DNA from: Streptomyces sp. GESEQ-35
GTDB lineage: Bacteria; Actinomycetota; Actinomycetes; Streptomycetales; Streptomycetaceae
Direction of reading: 5' to 3'
Length of the DNA stretch: 64,000 bases
Assembly: GCF_017948485.1 (NCBI RefSeq)
Contig: NZ_JAFFSX010000026.1
Location: 1 to 64,000 of the forward strand
The notes under the pieces are model-generated. The model made no database searches and had not been told where the DNA came from. It was given only the letters and a program-made list of their open reading frames with translations. Positions 28,125 to 36,086 of the stretch are shown here, piece after piece (position 1 is the stretch's first letter; every line of letters begins with the position of its first letter). The position numbers and the translations under genes were made by a program.

Positions 28125-28619
28125 TCAGTTCACCAGCGAGGACCGGATGCGCTCGATGGCCCGCAAGACTTCGGCTCGGTTCTTCGCGCTCTTGATCCAC
28201 GACGGCAGTCTGGCAACGAGCGTCATCTTCCGCTTCAGCCCCGTCGAGTCCCAAGGAGGTCGTTCGCGCAGTGGCGCCTGAACGAACTGCCTTATCAGGT
28301 CCAGATGCTCGGGGTTGTAAGCCCACACCCAGCCGTGACGCGTCTCGGCCTGCAACCACAGCGGCAGACCGAAGTACGGATCCACAGCCTCCCCTGTGCC
28401 CCGGAAGAGACGAAGACCATCAGTGGCATGACGGGCCAAACCGCAGGCGCGGCAGACAAGGCGGCGCTGCGCGAACAGCGAGGGACTCGCCTCCCGAAAC
28501 ACAGGTGCGGCCGGGGCAACGTGCGCGATGCCGCTGCACTTCGGGCAGCGCACGAGCACGTGATCAACGAAGTCGAATTTCGTGTGCCGGGAGTCCCGGA
28601 ACCGCTGCAACGGGAGCAT
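28125..28619 (-). CDS. Zinc-ribbon protein of unknown function
   Basis: A 164-residue protein with two Cys pairs forming a probable zinc ribbon (RCPKCSG and VCRACGLA, residues ~29-60), then a conserved block GLPLWLQAETRHGWVWAYNPEHLDLIRQFVQAPLRER split over ~90-125 and a basic helical end (ARLPSWIKSAKNRAEVLRAI). I recognise this as a conserved Streptomyces hypothetical but know no function. It is unusual to find a gene between attL and int; see the int duplicate next to it. The ATG is the first in frame. Confidence 0.75.
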   Translation of the reverse strand: MLPLQRFRDSRHTKFDFVDHVLVRCPKCSGIAHVAPAAPVFREASPSLFAQRRLVCRACGLARHATDGLRLFRGTGEAVDPYFGLPLWLQAETRHGWVWAYNPEHLDLIRQFVQAPLRERPPWDSTGLKRKMTLVARLPSWIKSAKNRAEVLRAIERIRSSLVN

Positions 28620-28674
28620 GACGGCAGTATGCGCCGTGTCCTTGCCGTCGTGGTGGCGGAGGGTCGCACACGGT

Positions 28675-28711
28675 GAAAGCCTCCGACCGGTCTCGCTGGT
28701 CAGAGGCTTTC
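28675..28711 (-). terminator. Terminator after int
   Basis: GAAAGCCTCCGACC / GGTCAGAGGCTTTC, a 14-bp stem with one mismatch, 27 bp beyond the int stop. Its symmetry means it could serve both strands. Confidence 0.75.
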
Positions 28712-28737
28712 AATCCCGCGGTGATGCTTCGCGACGC

Positions 28738-29886
28738 TCAGGCGTGCACGAGCGCCCCGGCGGAGCCGTCTTCATCGTCGTCGGACCCGCTGAGCCAGGA
28801 GTCCGCCGCTTCGGCCACCTGGTCATCACGACCGGCGACCGGCCGGGCGTAGTGCCGGGTGGTAACGCTCGCGTTCGAGTGGCCGAGCCGGTGAGCGGCA
28901 GTCATCACGCCGTACTGGTCGGCGACCCAGGTCCCGTGTGAGGCCCGGAGGTCGTGTGGGGTGACGTCCGACAGCCCGGCCGCCGCCACGGCGGGGTCGA
29001 AGTACGCCTTGCGCCACTGGTTGTAACGCAGCGGCTTGCCACCGGGAGTCAGGAAGAGCAGGGCGTCTTCCCCGTCCGGCAGCGTCTCCAGGTGCCGGCT
29101 GAGTCGCTTCGCCAGCGAGGGACCGATCCGCAGGACCCTTTTCTGATGGGACTTGGGGGTGTCGAAGACCAGGGTGCCGTTGGCTTCAGCCAGATTCTCG
29201 TCTACGAGGACCAGGCCGCCGGAGACGTCGATGTCCGCCCGCCGCAGCGCGAACGCCTCGCCGACCCGCAGACCCGCATACGCAAGGAGCGCGATCAGCA
29301 GGTCATGCGGCTTGGCCGCGCTCTGGACAATCCGCGAGGCTTCGAGCGGGGTCAGGATGTGCGGCTCGGTCTGCGGCATCCTCGGCAGCTTCACGCCCCG
29401 GCACGGCGTCTGCGGGATCATGTCGTTGTCGACGGCGGACCGCATGATCTGCGACAGGACCCGGTACGCCTGCCGGATGCGCGAAGCGCTGAGACCCTTG
29501 GTCTTCATCCCGCCGACCCACTCAGCGATCGTGATCGGCCGCAGACTCGACAGCTCACAACTCCCGAGCGCCGGATTGATGAGCGAGTTAATCAGCGACC
29601 GGTACGAGGCCTGGGTCTTGTGCTTGAGCTGCGGGGAGACGGCAGCGAGCCAGCGGGCCGCCCAGTCTCGTACGGTCGTCTGCCCCTCGGCAGGGTCGAT
29701 CCAACGCCCCTCTTCGATCTCGATGCGCTTGCGCATGAGCCACCGGTCGGCGTCCGTCGATGTGGCGAACGTTCGATCCGCAGGCCGGAGCATGCCGTCA
29801 GGACCCGGGTACCGAGCTTGGTACCGGCCAGAGGGCAGCTTGCGGACACGTCCGAAGTTCCGGCGAGACTTGCGCTTCCCAGCCAT
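28738..29886 (-). CDS. int: Tyrosine recombinase (AICE integrase)
   Basis: A 382-residue phage-type integrase: arm-binding N-terminus (RKSRRNFGRVRKLPSGRYQARY), core-binding SAM-like domain (~90-190) and catalytic domain with Arg in AGLRVGEAFALRR, Lys in HQKRV, HDLRASHG (HxxR), a GHSN His and Tyr in TRHYAR. It integrates and, with Xis, excises the element at tRNA-Ser(TGA). Its ATG shares one base with the xis stop (TGATG), so it is the last gene of the transfer/replication operon. The C-terminal acidic tail (GSDDDEDGSAG) is duplicated in part near attL. Confidence 0.95.
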   Translation of the reverse strand: MAGKRKSRRNFGRVRKLPSGRYQARYPGPDGMLRPADRTFATSTDADRWLMRKRIEIEEGRWIDPAEGQTTVRDWAARWLAAVSPQLKHKTQASYRSLINSLINPALGSCELSSLRPITIAEWVGGMKTKGLSASRIRQAYRVLSQIMRSAVDNDMIPQTPCRGVKLPRMPQTEPHILTPLEASRIVQSAAKPHDLLIALLAYAGLRVGEAFALRRADIDVSGGLVLVDENLAEANGTLVFDTPKSHQKRVLRIGPSLAKRLSRHLETLPDGEDALLFLTPGGKPLRYNQWRKAYFDPAVAAAGLSDVTPHDLRASHGTWVADQYGVMTAAHRLGHSNASVTTRHYARPVAGRDDQVAEAADSWLSGSDDDEDGSAGALVHA

Positions 29887-30104
29887 CAGGCAGCCCTCCC
29901 GAACCCCGTGGGCCTGAGGGGGATCGGCTCCACGGTGTTGGCACTGACGAACGCCTCTACGGCGCTCTCGGGGATGCGGACGTGCCGACCGACCTTGACG
30001 AAGGTGATACGGCGTTCCTCGACGAGGCGGCGGGGGAAGCGGACACCGGTGCCGAGTCGCTCGGCGACCTGCTCCACGGTGAGCAGCTGGTCCACGCTCA
30101 CCAC
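29886..30104 (-). CDS. xis: Excisionase / MerR-type HTH protein (Xis)
   Basis: A 72-residue DNA-binding protein with a winged helix of the excisionase type (LLTVEQVAERLGTGVRFPRR...FVKVGRHVRIPESAVEAFV). It directs the integrase toward excision. It lies between repSA and int with overlaps on both sides, exactly as in pSAM2-like elements. GTG start at 30104 or 30101; the latter gives a GTGA overlap with repSA. Confidence 0.9.
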   Translation of the reverse strand: MVSVDQLLTVEQVAERLGTGVRFPRRLVEERRITFVKVGRHVRIPESAVEAFVSANTVEPIPLRPTGFGRAA

Positions 30105-31471
30105 TCCCCCTCGTTCGGCAGTACTGCAAGCGCCTCGCGGGCGGTTTCGCGGTTGAGCTGGAGGTCGCGGGCGATGGTGGCGGCGAGGGCGTATTCGCCG
30201 GGGGTGTGGCCGTGGCCCGCGTATTGCCAGTCGGCGAGGACGAGGACGGTGTCCGGCTCGTGGTCGTCGAGGCCGAGGGATGGGCGTTCTTGGGCAGCGC
30301 GGTAGTCGGCGCGTGCCTGGCGGAGGGCGCCGAGGGTGGTGGAGTAGCGGCGGGATTTGGAGCTGAAGTGGCCGCGGAAGCCGAGCATGTGGGCCCAGGC
30401 CCAGAGGCGGCGGTCCGGGTAGAGGGGATCGAGCGTCTTGCAGGCTTCGATGAGGCGGCGGGTGTGGTCGGGGACCTGGTGGCGGTCGAGTTCGGCGAGT
30501 TCACCGATGCGGCGGTCGAGGGTGCCGGTGTTCTCGGCGGCTTTGGTGGCGTACTTGGCGACGTAGGAGGCGACGGCCTGTTCGGTGATGTCGGAGCCGT
30601 CGCCGAATGCCTTGACCGGGCGGACGTCGAGTTGGGTGCCCCATCGGAAGGTGCGGGCCGGGTGGTCGTGGGCGGCCGGGACCGAGACCGAGGTGTACGA
30701 GTGCGCGGCAGCGGCCTGGATCGCGTCGGTGAGTAGGTCGGCGGTTGCCCAGGCGGGTGGTGGCGTGTCGGGTCCGTTCGGGCCGTCGAGGCGGATCACG
30801 GCGTGGAAGTGCAGTGCGCCGCGTTTCTGGAACTCGGCGACCTTGCCGTACGAGAGGCGTGCGTGGTCGGGGAGTTCGCGGCGGGTGAGTCCGGCGCGCG
30901 ATGCGATTTCGCGGCGCAGGCGGGTGGTGAAGCGCTGCCAGAGGTCGCCTGCGTGGTTGTTGAAGAGGACGGCGCCCGCGTAGTCGTAGGTAGCTGGGTC
31001 GAGGGCGGTGCCGAGCGCGGGGTCGTCGGCACTGTGGCGGGTGCCGCAGCGGCAGGTGCCTCGGTCGGGGCGGTTGTGGACCGGGCCGAACGAGGGCGCC
31101 GTCAAGGTGGCGAAGACGCGGGGGCGGTCGCGGACGGTGGCGGGGATGTCGCGGCTGTCGTCACCAGCAAGGCCCGCGCGGATCAGGTGGTAGGTGTCTC
31201 CGGCGTAGGTCCAGGCGCAGGACGGGCAGCGGGAGGCGCGCCGGTTGCCGCAGGCGAGGCGGAGTCGTCCGCCAGGCTCACTCCCGGTGGAGTAGTGGTG
31301 CAGGGTCTCGCCGGTCGTCTTGTCCTTGTGGAGGACCCAGCCGGTGAGGTGGATCGGGTCGGCGCAGCCACCGGTACGGCGGATCTGGTCCTGCCAGCGG
31401 GTGTAGTCGGGGGCCGAAGCCACCCTCAGCAGGTCGCCGAGGGTGATCGGGTCGAGCAGCGTGTCAGGCAC
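30098..31471 (-). CDS. repSA: Replication initiator RepSA (rolling circle)
   Basis: A 457-residue initiator of the pSAM2 RepSA type. It has a Cys-rich N-terminal zinc region (CGNRRASRCPSCAW; CRCGTRH), an HUH metal-binding motif (GALHFHAVIRLDG, near residue 219) and the catalytic Tyr region ASYVAKYATK near 305. After excision it nicks the double-strand origin to start rolling-circle replication of the circular form. It overlaps the downstream xis and the upstream 61-residue gene, within the same operon. Confidence 0.93.
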   Translation of the reverse strand: MPDTLLDPITLGDLLRVASAPDYTRWQDQIRRTGGCADPIHLTGWVLHKDKTTGETLHHYSTGSEPGGRLRLACGNRRASRCPSCAWTYAGDTYHLIRAGLAGDDSRDIPATVRDRPRVFATLTAPSFGPVHNRPDRGTCRCGTRHSADDPALGTALDPATYDYAGAVLFNNHAGDLWQRFTTRLRREIASRAGLTRRELPDHARLSYGKVAEFQKRGALHFHAVIRLDGPNGPDTPPPAWATADLLTDAIQAAAAHSYTSVSVPAAHDHPARTFRWGTQLDVRPVKAFGDGSDITEQAVASYVAKYATKAAENTGTLDRRIGELAELDRHQVPDHTRRLIEACKTLDPLYPDRRLWAWAHMLGFRGHFSSKSRRYSTTLGALRQARADYRAAQERPSLGLDDHEPDTVLVLADWQYAGHGHTPGEYALAATIARDLQLNRETAREALAVLPNEGEW

Positions 31472-31649
31472 GGGCGCCCTCCCGCGTGCGGCGGGTGCGG
31501 GTGACGCCGAGGCCGTTGCAGGCCGGGCAGTGCGCGGTGATGGTGTGCAGGTGACCGTGCCGGTCGCGGCCGCCGAGGGTAATGGCGGCGGAGGCGAATC
31601 CGTCGCAGTTCGGGCAGATGCGGGGCGGCGGTGTGGTGCGGGCGGTCAT
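31464..31649 (-). CDS. Small zinc-finger protein of the AICE operon
   Basis: 61 residues with two CxxC pairs (ICPNCDG and HCPACNGLG), a DnaJ-like zinc finger. Similar tiny zinc proteins precede repSA in pSAM2-like elements; function unknown. ATG start at 31649 with GGAAGGA upstream. It overlaps the repSA start by 8 bp. Confidence 0.75.
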   Translation of the reverse strand: MTARTTPPPRICPNCDGFASAAITLGGRDRHGHLHTITAHCPACNGLGVTRTRRTREGARA

Positions 31650-31737
31650 GCTGGGGGTTCCTTCCGGTTCCACGGGATCGGACAGGGACGGCGCCCGGGC
31701 GACGGAGACTTGGCGGTTGAGGCCGCCCGGGGGCCGG

Positions 31738-32055
31738 TCAGCGGTGCCTGGCGTCGGTGTTGACCAGCGAGCGGATCACCAGGGCGCAGATGGCGAGCGA
31801 GACGCCGGTGAGCGCGACCGCCAGGAGCAGAGAGACGAGGACGGCGCCGACGACCAGAACCACGGCGGTGCCGCCGCCGACGAGGGCGATCACGGTGCCG
31901 GGGGTGAGTTGGACCACCGGCCGGGACTGCGCCGGGGCCACCGGGGCGGACTGCGAGGCCTGAGCGCTTGGGACGACGGCGGTCGGCTCGATGACGGCCG
32001 GTGGGGTGACGCGACCGGTCGGGGTGGGCATAGTCGGGATCTTCGGGCGGAGCAT
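31738..32055 (-). CDS. SpdD-like mobile element spread protein
   Basis: 105 residues: Pro-rich N-terminus (MLRPKIPTMPTPTGRVTPP) and a hydrophobic C-terminal half with two membrane segments (ALVGGGTAVVLVVGAVLVS and ALTGVSLAICALVI). This is the pattern of SpdD proteins, needed for intramycelial spread after conjugative transfer. Ribosome site GGGAG. Fourth from the 3' end of the transfer operon. Confidence 0.85.
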   Translation of the reverse strand: MLRPKIPTMPTPTGRVTPPAVIEPTAVVPSAQASQSAPVAPAQSRPVVQLTPGTVIALVGGGTAVVLVVGAVLVSLLLAVALTGVSLAICALVIRSLVNTDARHR

Positions 32056-32079
32056 GGTTGAACTCCCTTCTGAGTTGGG

Positions 32080-32235
32080 CTACTTGACGAAGCTGTTGAT
32101 GGCGGGGGCAAGGACGCTGTCGGCGAGGAGGAAGCCGCCGAGCAGGAGCACCGCGATGAGCCACGCGGGCGGGCGGATGAGCTTGACGCCGAGGTAGCCG
32201 ACGACGAGCAGGGCGAACCAGAGCGGGACGTCCAT
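32080..32235 (-). CDS. 51-residue membrane protein of the transfer operon
   Basis: A short gene with a strong GGAGG ribosome site 8 bp before its ATG. The product is almost entirely hydrophobic (LWFALLVVGYLGVKL, then WLIAVLLLGGFLLADSVLAP) and should form two membrane helices. It sits between the 63-residue transfer protein and SpdD with short gaps. Probably a Spd-type spread protein. Confidence 0.75.
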   Translation of the reverse strand: MDVPLWFALLVVGYLGVKLIRPPAWLIAVLLLGGFLLADSVLAPAINSFVK

Positions 32236-32248
32236 GGGTGGTGGCCTC

Positions 32249-32440
32249 CTAGCGGACGCGGCAGCGGTGAGTGCGGGCGGCGAGCTGGGCGGCGGACTGG
32301 CTGGTGTAGTCGGCGGACCAGCCGCAGCGGTCGGCGGTGCACACGGCGGCGTGCTTGGTCTGGCCGTGCCGGTCGCGGTGGGTGCCGATCTGCACCGGGC
32401 CGATGCTCATCACGGAGTGGAAGTGATCGCGGGCAGCCAT
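32249..32440 (-). CDS. Mobile element transfer protein (63 residues)
   Basis: MAARDHFHSVMSIGPVQIGT followed by HRDRHGQTKHAAVCTADRCG matches a small protein always found in Streptomyces AICE transfer operons. It has two Cys and several His and may bind metal or nucleic acid. ATG start with AGGAGAA upstream. Its function in transfer is not defined. Confidence 0.85.
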   Translation of the reverse strand: MAARDHFHSVMSIGPVQIGTHRDRHGQTKHAAVCTADRCGWSADYTSQSAAQLAARTHRCRVR

Positions 32441-32462
32441 AACGGGTGGTTCTCCTTCCTGG

Positions 32463-33125
32463 TCAGGCGAGTTGGGCGGCGATGGCGTCGGCCAGCTGCG
32501 GCGGGACGCCGAGACGGGCGCGCAGGGTGTCGGTGTCGATCGGGGCGCCGGTGCGGTCGCGGTGTTCGGCAGCGACCTTGCGGGCGTGGTCGACGAGGGC
32601 GGCCGGAACCGCAGGCACGGGCGCCGGGGCAGCGGCCGGAAGGGCCGGAGTTTCCTCCGCCGAGGCAGGCACGGACTCCGGTTCGGGTGCTGGCTTCGTG
32701 TCGGCGGAGGCATCGGGCTCGGCGACCGGGGCGGGTGCCGGCGGATCCGCCGTCCGGTGTCCGGCGGAGTGGGCAAGGAGAGTGCCCCCGAGGAAGGCGA
32801 GGGCAGGCCATCCGGCGACGCCAAGCCGGAGCGGGGCGGGCGGGTTGGCCAGGTCGAGGAATCCGGCGGTGGCGATGTTGGCGCCGAGCGAGGCGACCAG
32901 GGCGATCAGGAACCAGCACCAGGCCAGCCGGGACGGTCCGTCGCTGCGCAGGCGTCGCCAGGCAGCGACCAGGAGCAGGTCAACGCTGACCGGGTAGGCC
33001 CAGGCCTTCCAGCCGTCCTGTCCGGCAGCGGCGGCGAGGTCGTGCAGGTGGGCGAAGGACAGGGCTCCGGCGATGACGGCCTGGACCAGGACGGCGTCCA
33101 CGCGCAGACCGGCCCGGGCGGCCAT
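32463..33125 (-). CDS. DUF2637 membrane protein (Spd-type)
   Basis: 220 residues: an N-terminal DUF2637 region with about four membrane helices (AVLVQAVIAGALSFAHLHDL, YPVSVDLLLVAAW, WCWFLIALVASLGANIATA, VAGWPALAFLGGTLLAH), a Pro/Ala linker, and a small C-terminal DNA-binding-like domain (KVAAEHRDRTGAPIDTDTLR). Such proteins accompany TraB/TraSA in actinobacterial plasmids and probably help plasmid spread. Its start overlaps the stop of the 77-residue gene. Confidence 0.82.
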   Translation of the reverse strand: MAARAGLRVDAVLVQAVIAGALSFAHLHDLAAAAGQDGWKAWAYPVSVDLLLVAAWRRLRSDGPSRLAWCWFLIALVASLGANIATAGFLDLANPPAPLRLGVAGWPALAFLGGTLLAHSAGHRTADPPAPAPVAEPDASADTKPAPEPESVPASAEETPALPAAAPAPVPAVPAALVDHARKVAAEHRDRTGAPIDTDTLRARLGVPPQLADAIAAQLA

Positions 33126-33358
33126 CAGAGGTCCTCTCCCTGGTAGGGCGGGCTGTCGTTGGGGTCGTAGCCGGGCGGGAACGTCCCGGGCGGCGGCTCG
33201 GGCAGCGAGACGGCCAGGGACGGGCTGACAGCCTCAACGAAGTCGAGGTCTGCGCCGGTCGTGTCGGCGTACAGCGCGAGTTGGCCGAGCAGCAGGAGCG
33301 TGCGGGCGAAGTCCTCGCAGTCGGGGCACATGGCGGGGGTTCTCCCTTCATCAGGCAT
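33125..33358 (-). CDS. 77-residue conserved AICE protein
   Basis: Begins MPDEGRTPAMCPDCEDFART, with one CPDC pair, a Leu-rich helix and a Pro-rich acidic end (PPPGTFPPGYDPNDSPPYQG). Conserved position between traSA and the DUF2637 gene. Function unknown. Confidence 0.7.
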   Translation of the reverse strand: MPDEGRTPAMCPDCEDFARTLLLLGQLALYADTTGADLDFVEAVSPSLAVSLPEPPPGTFPPGYDPNDSPPYQGEDL

Positions 33359-33415
33359 GGCAGGGGTAGGGACTTGGCGTGAAGGCGGTCGCGCCGAACC
33401 GACGATCGGGGAAGG

Positions 33416-34771
33416 TCAGGCCGTAGCGGGGGCCGTCTTGGAGAGCGGCACGGCGGCCGAAGGAAGGGCGGGCAACGCGGGCCGGAAGGGCGCCAGTTCG
33501 GGCAGGTCCGGGGTGCGGTCGGCGTAGCGGTTGCAGATGTTGACGGCCTGCCGCAGCGAGGTGTGAGCGGCGCGGATGCGGTGCCAGCCGCCGGTGGAGT
33601 CGCCCGCGATGGCGACGCCGCGCATCTCGGCGGGGATCTGGATGGCGGCGAGGACGGCGTCCGGGGAGATGTCGCCGAAGGCCATGTTCGCCGAGGATTC
33701 GTCGTTGACGCGGTGGGCTGTGCGGCCGGTGAGCTGGGCGCGGAGCATGGTGATGCCCTTGCCGAGTTCGGAGCCGAAGCGCTGCCCGCAGATCTCCAGG
33801 TAGATCCCGGAGGCACGGCCGAGCTGGGCGAGGCGGGCGAGCGCGGTGATGATCCGGTCCCGGCGCTTCTCCTCTTCCTTGTTGGCGAAGAGGGCGAGTT
33901 CGGCGACCTCGTCGACGAGGATCACGATCGGCACCGGCCGCAGGTGTTCGGGCAGGTCCCAGATGTCGGAGGCGATCTTCGCGTCGGGGACGTCGGAGGT
34001 GATGCGCTGTTCGGCGCGGATGAGTTGGTAGACGCCCTCCATGTGCGTCACGAGTGCATCGAGCAGCTCGGCGGCGGTGTTGGGGTTGTCGGCGAGGGCG
34101 GAGAACCGGCGGGCGAGCGGGAAGAGTTCAACGCCCTGCTTGCAGTCAATGCCGACCAGGGCGACATCCATCGGGGCCAGCCCGGCGACCAGGTTGCGCT
34201 GGTAGACGGACTTGCCGGACTCGGTGGCGCCCAGGGTGAGCGCGTGGGGTATCGCCCGGTAGTCGCGGTAGTGGACGGAGCCGTCCTCGCGAAGGGCGAC
34301 CGGGACCCGCATCGGGCGGACATCGGTTTTGGCGGGCATCTGCACCCGCTTGAGGACGTCGTAGCCGGTCATCCTCAACTCAACGACGCCGGAACGGAGT
34401 TCACGCGAGCTGACGCCGTACATCGAGAAGGAGTGCCGCAGCCGGTCCGAGGCGGCGGCGACATCGAAGGCGTCCTGTCCGGGCCGGAGCTTGAGCCGCA
34501 GGACCAGTCCGGTCCGGGTGGGACGCAGCCACAGGATGCGCGGCGGACGGGACTCCGGCATGGGCCGGTTGGCGAGCCGGGCGAGGGTGAGGCGCCAGCG
34601 CGAGGGCGGGACCGTCAGCCCGCAGGCGTCCATGACCGAGCCGTAGCGGACCAGGACACGCGCCACAGCGAGGGTGACCCCGAAGGTCATCCAGTACCAG
34701 GCGGGGCGCCGCCACCGCAGGAGACCCGCGGTGACGACGACCAGCATGAGCGCGACCGTGAACCAGGTCAT
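33416..34771 (-). CDS. traSA: TraSA/TraB-type FtsK-like DNA translocase
   Basis: A 451-residue conjugation ATPase. Two N-terminal membrane helices (FTVALMLVVVTAGLL and WMTFGVTLAVARVLV), Walker A LGATESGKSVYQ near residue 187 and Walker B PIVILVDEVAEL near 285. Streptomyces elements use this single hexameric pump to move double-stranded DNA between hyphae, recognising clt sequences on the element. The start follows the SCO3933-like stop by 2 bp. The operon promoter at 35.16-35.22 kb carries palindromic operators, probably for the adjacent GntR repressor. Confidence 0.93.
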   Translation of the reverse strand: MTWFTVALMLVVVTAGLLRWRRPAWYWMTFGVTLAVARVLVRYGSVMDACGLTVPPSRWRLTLARLANRPMPESRPPRILWLRPTRTGLVLRLKLRPGQDAFDVAAASDRLRHSFSMYGVSSRELRSGVVELRMTGYDVLKRVQMPAKTDVRPMRVPVALREDGSVHYRDYRAIPHALTLGATESGKSVYQRNLVAGLAPMDVALVGIDCKQGVELFPLARRFSALADNPNTAAELLDALVTHMEGVYQLIRAEQRITSDVPDAKIASDIWDLPEHLRPVPIVILVDEVAELALFANKEEEKRRDRIITALARLAQLGRASGIYLEICGQRFGSELGKGITMLRAQLTGRTAHRVNDESSANMAFGDISPDAVLAAIQIPAEMRGVAIAGDSTGGWHRIRAAHTSLRQAVNICNRYADRTPDLPELAPFRPALPALPSAAVPLSKTAPATA

Positions 34772-34773
34772 GG

Positions 34774-35130
34774 TCAGGCCGCCTTGGGCGTCGACGCTGC
34801 GGCGGCGAGCGAGGTGACGGCGACCGCGCGGAAGGCGATGCCGTGCCGCTTCTGGCCGTTGAACTCGTTCTCCCACGGCCGGGCGATCAGACCCGTGAGG
34901 GCGACCGGCGTGCCCATGGCCAGCTCGCCGGAGATGCCGGGCTCGGGGACGGTGATGGACAGGATCTCGACCTCGTCGTTCGCCGCGAACATCACGTCGA
35001 CGGTCATCAGCTTCGCGCCGCTCTCGGCGTCCATGGCGATCTCGCCGGTCCGGCGGTCCTTGACCTTGGGCTGCGGGTTCTTGGCGACCATCACGGTCGC
35101 GGTGGAGGTGTCGACGGGAATCTGACGCAC
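34774..35130 (-). CDS. SCO3933-like protein, first gene of the transfer operon
   Basis: 118 residues (MRQIPVDTSTATVMVAKNPQ; MDAESGAKLMTVDVMFAAND). Matches the family annotated after S. coelicolor SCO3933, which always precedes tra in these elements. It may be regulatory or a single-strand-binding-like beta protein; no catalytic motif is visible. Promoter and two GntR-type palindromes lie directly upstream. Confidence 0.8.
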   Translation of the reverse strand: MRQIPVDTSTATVMVAKNPQPKVKDRRTGEIAMDAESGAKLMTVDVMFAANDEVEILSITVPEPGISGELAMGTPVALTGLIARPWENEFNGQKRHGIAFRAVAVTSLAAAASTPKAA

Positions 35131-35162
35131 AGCAGATCACTCCTCTATAGATGCTTGACTCC

Positions 35163-35184
35163 GTCACTCATGTATATGAGTGAC
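35163..35184. promoter_or_regulatory. Operator 1 of the tra promoter
   Basis: GTCACTCAT-GTAT-ATGAGTGAC: perfect 9-bp arms. It lies 33-54 bp upstream of the first transfer-operon gene, between it and the GntR gene. Likely KorSA-type repressor site. Confidence 0.75.
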
Positions 35185-35200
35185 ATGAAGAAGAGTGCAT

Positions 35201-35218
35201 GACTCCTGTACATGAGTC
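35201..35218. promoter_or_regulatory. Operator 2 of the tra promoter
   Basis: GACTCCTGTACATGAGTC, near-palindrome related to operator 1 and to the site at 36069-36086 (shared CTCCTGT.CATGAGT). Confidence 0.7.
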
Positions 35219-35269
35219 AACCCGCCGCGAAGAAGAACTCGCGACGGGCTGCGGGAAGTTGAGCGGACG

Positions 35270-36049
35270 TCAGTCGGCGGCGGGAATCCGATACTCAAAA
35301 ACGAACTGGTCAGCGGCCATGAGCGTGTCGCAGACCTCCACGACGAGGCCCTCCGTCGTCCGTGCCTCACGGATCAGATGAACCACCGGCGCACCGGGGC
35401 TGAGCACCAGCTCGGACGCCTCTGCCTTGGTGGCCGGACGCGCTTGCAGCGTCTCGACGAACTCAGCGAACTCATGCCCGTGGTCTTCGAGTCGGGCATA
35501 GATGCCACCGCCGCCGGGGTTCTCGGCGAACAGCTCCGGGATCTCCTTGACGACGTCCCACGGGAGGTACGACGTCGCAGTCTCGACCGGTGTGCCGTTG
35601 CGGAAGTAGAGGCGCCGCCGGGCGAGCACCTGAGTGCCGGCGGGGACGCCCAATCGCTGGGCCGCATCCTCCGGGGCTTCCATCGGCCCGATGTAAAGGA
35701 CGCTGACCTTGGCCGTGGCGCCGGATTGCGCGGACTCGGCGAGGTACGCAGCCTGACCACCTTGGCGGAGCGAGCGCCGGAAGCGGTCGGAGGAGCGATG
35801 CCGTACCGGCGGCCGGTCCTTCACGATCGAGCCCTTGCCGTGCCGAGTCTCCACGAGCCCGCTCGCGCGGACCTCGACCATGGCCTTGCGGATCGTCCCG
35901 CCCGAGACGCCGTAGCGGTCGACTAGATCGGCCTCACTCGGCACCATGTCGCCAGGCTTGAGGATGCCCGCCCGGATCTGCTGCACGATCTCGTCAGCGA
36001 TCTGCACGTACCGGGGTACGGACCGCTCACCTCCTACCGCGGTTCCCAT
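35270..36049 (-). CDS. GntR-family repressor (KorSA-type)
   Basis: 259 residues with an N-terminal GntR winged helix (VPSEADLVDRYGVSGGTIRKA) and a C-terminal UTRA effector domain (QVLARRRLYFRNGTPVETAT). In pSAM2, KorSA occupies this place and represses the activator gene to keep the element integrated. The matching palindromes on both sides of this gene (35163, 35201 and 36069) suggest it controls both the transfer operon and the NUDIX gene. ATG start with AAGGAC upstream; divergent from the NUDIX gene. Confidence 0.9.
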   Translation of the reverse strand: MGTAVGGERSVPRYVQIADEIVQQIRAGILKPGDMVPSEADLVDRYGVSGGTIRKAMVEVRASGLVETRHGKGSIVKDRPPVRHRSSDRFRRSLRQGGQAAYLAESAQSGATAKVSVLYIGPMEAPEDAAQRLGVPAGTQVLARRRLYFRNGTPVETATSYLPWDVVKEIPELFAENPGGGGIYARLEDHGHEFAEFVETLQARPATKAEASELVLSPGAPVVHLIREARTTEGLVVEVCDTLMAADQFVFEYRIPAAD

Positions 36050-36068
36050 AGTCCTTCACTTCCTCCTA

Positions 36069-36086
36069 TGCTCCTGTGCATGAGTA
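36069..36086. promoter_or_regulatory. Operator overlapping the NUDIX start codon
   Basis: TGCTCCTGTGCATGAGTA, same core as the 35201 operator. The NUDIX ATG lies inside it (36080), so repressor binding would block a leaderless or very short-leader transcript. Confidence 0.65.
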
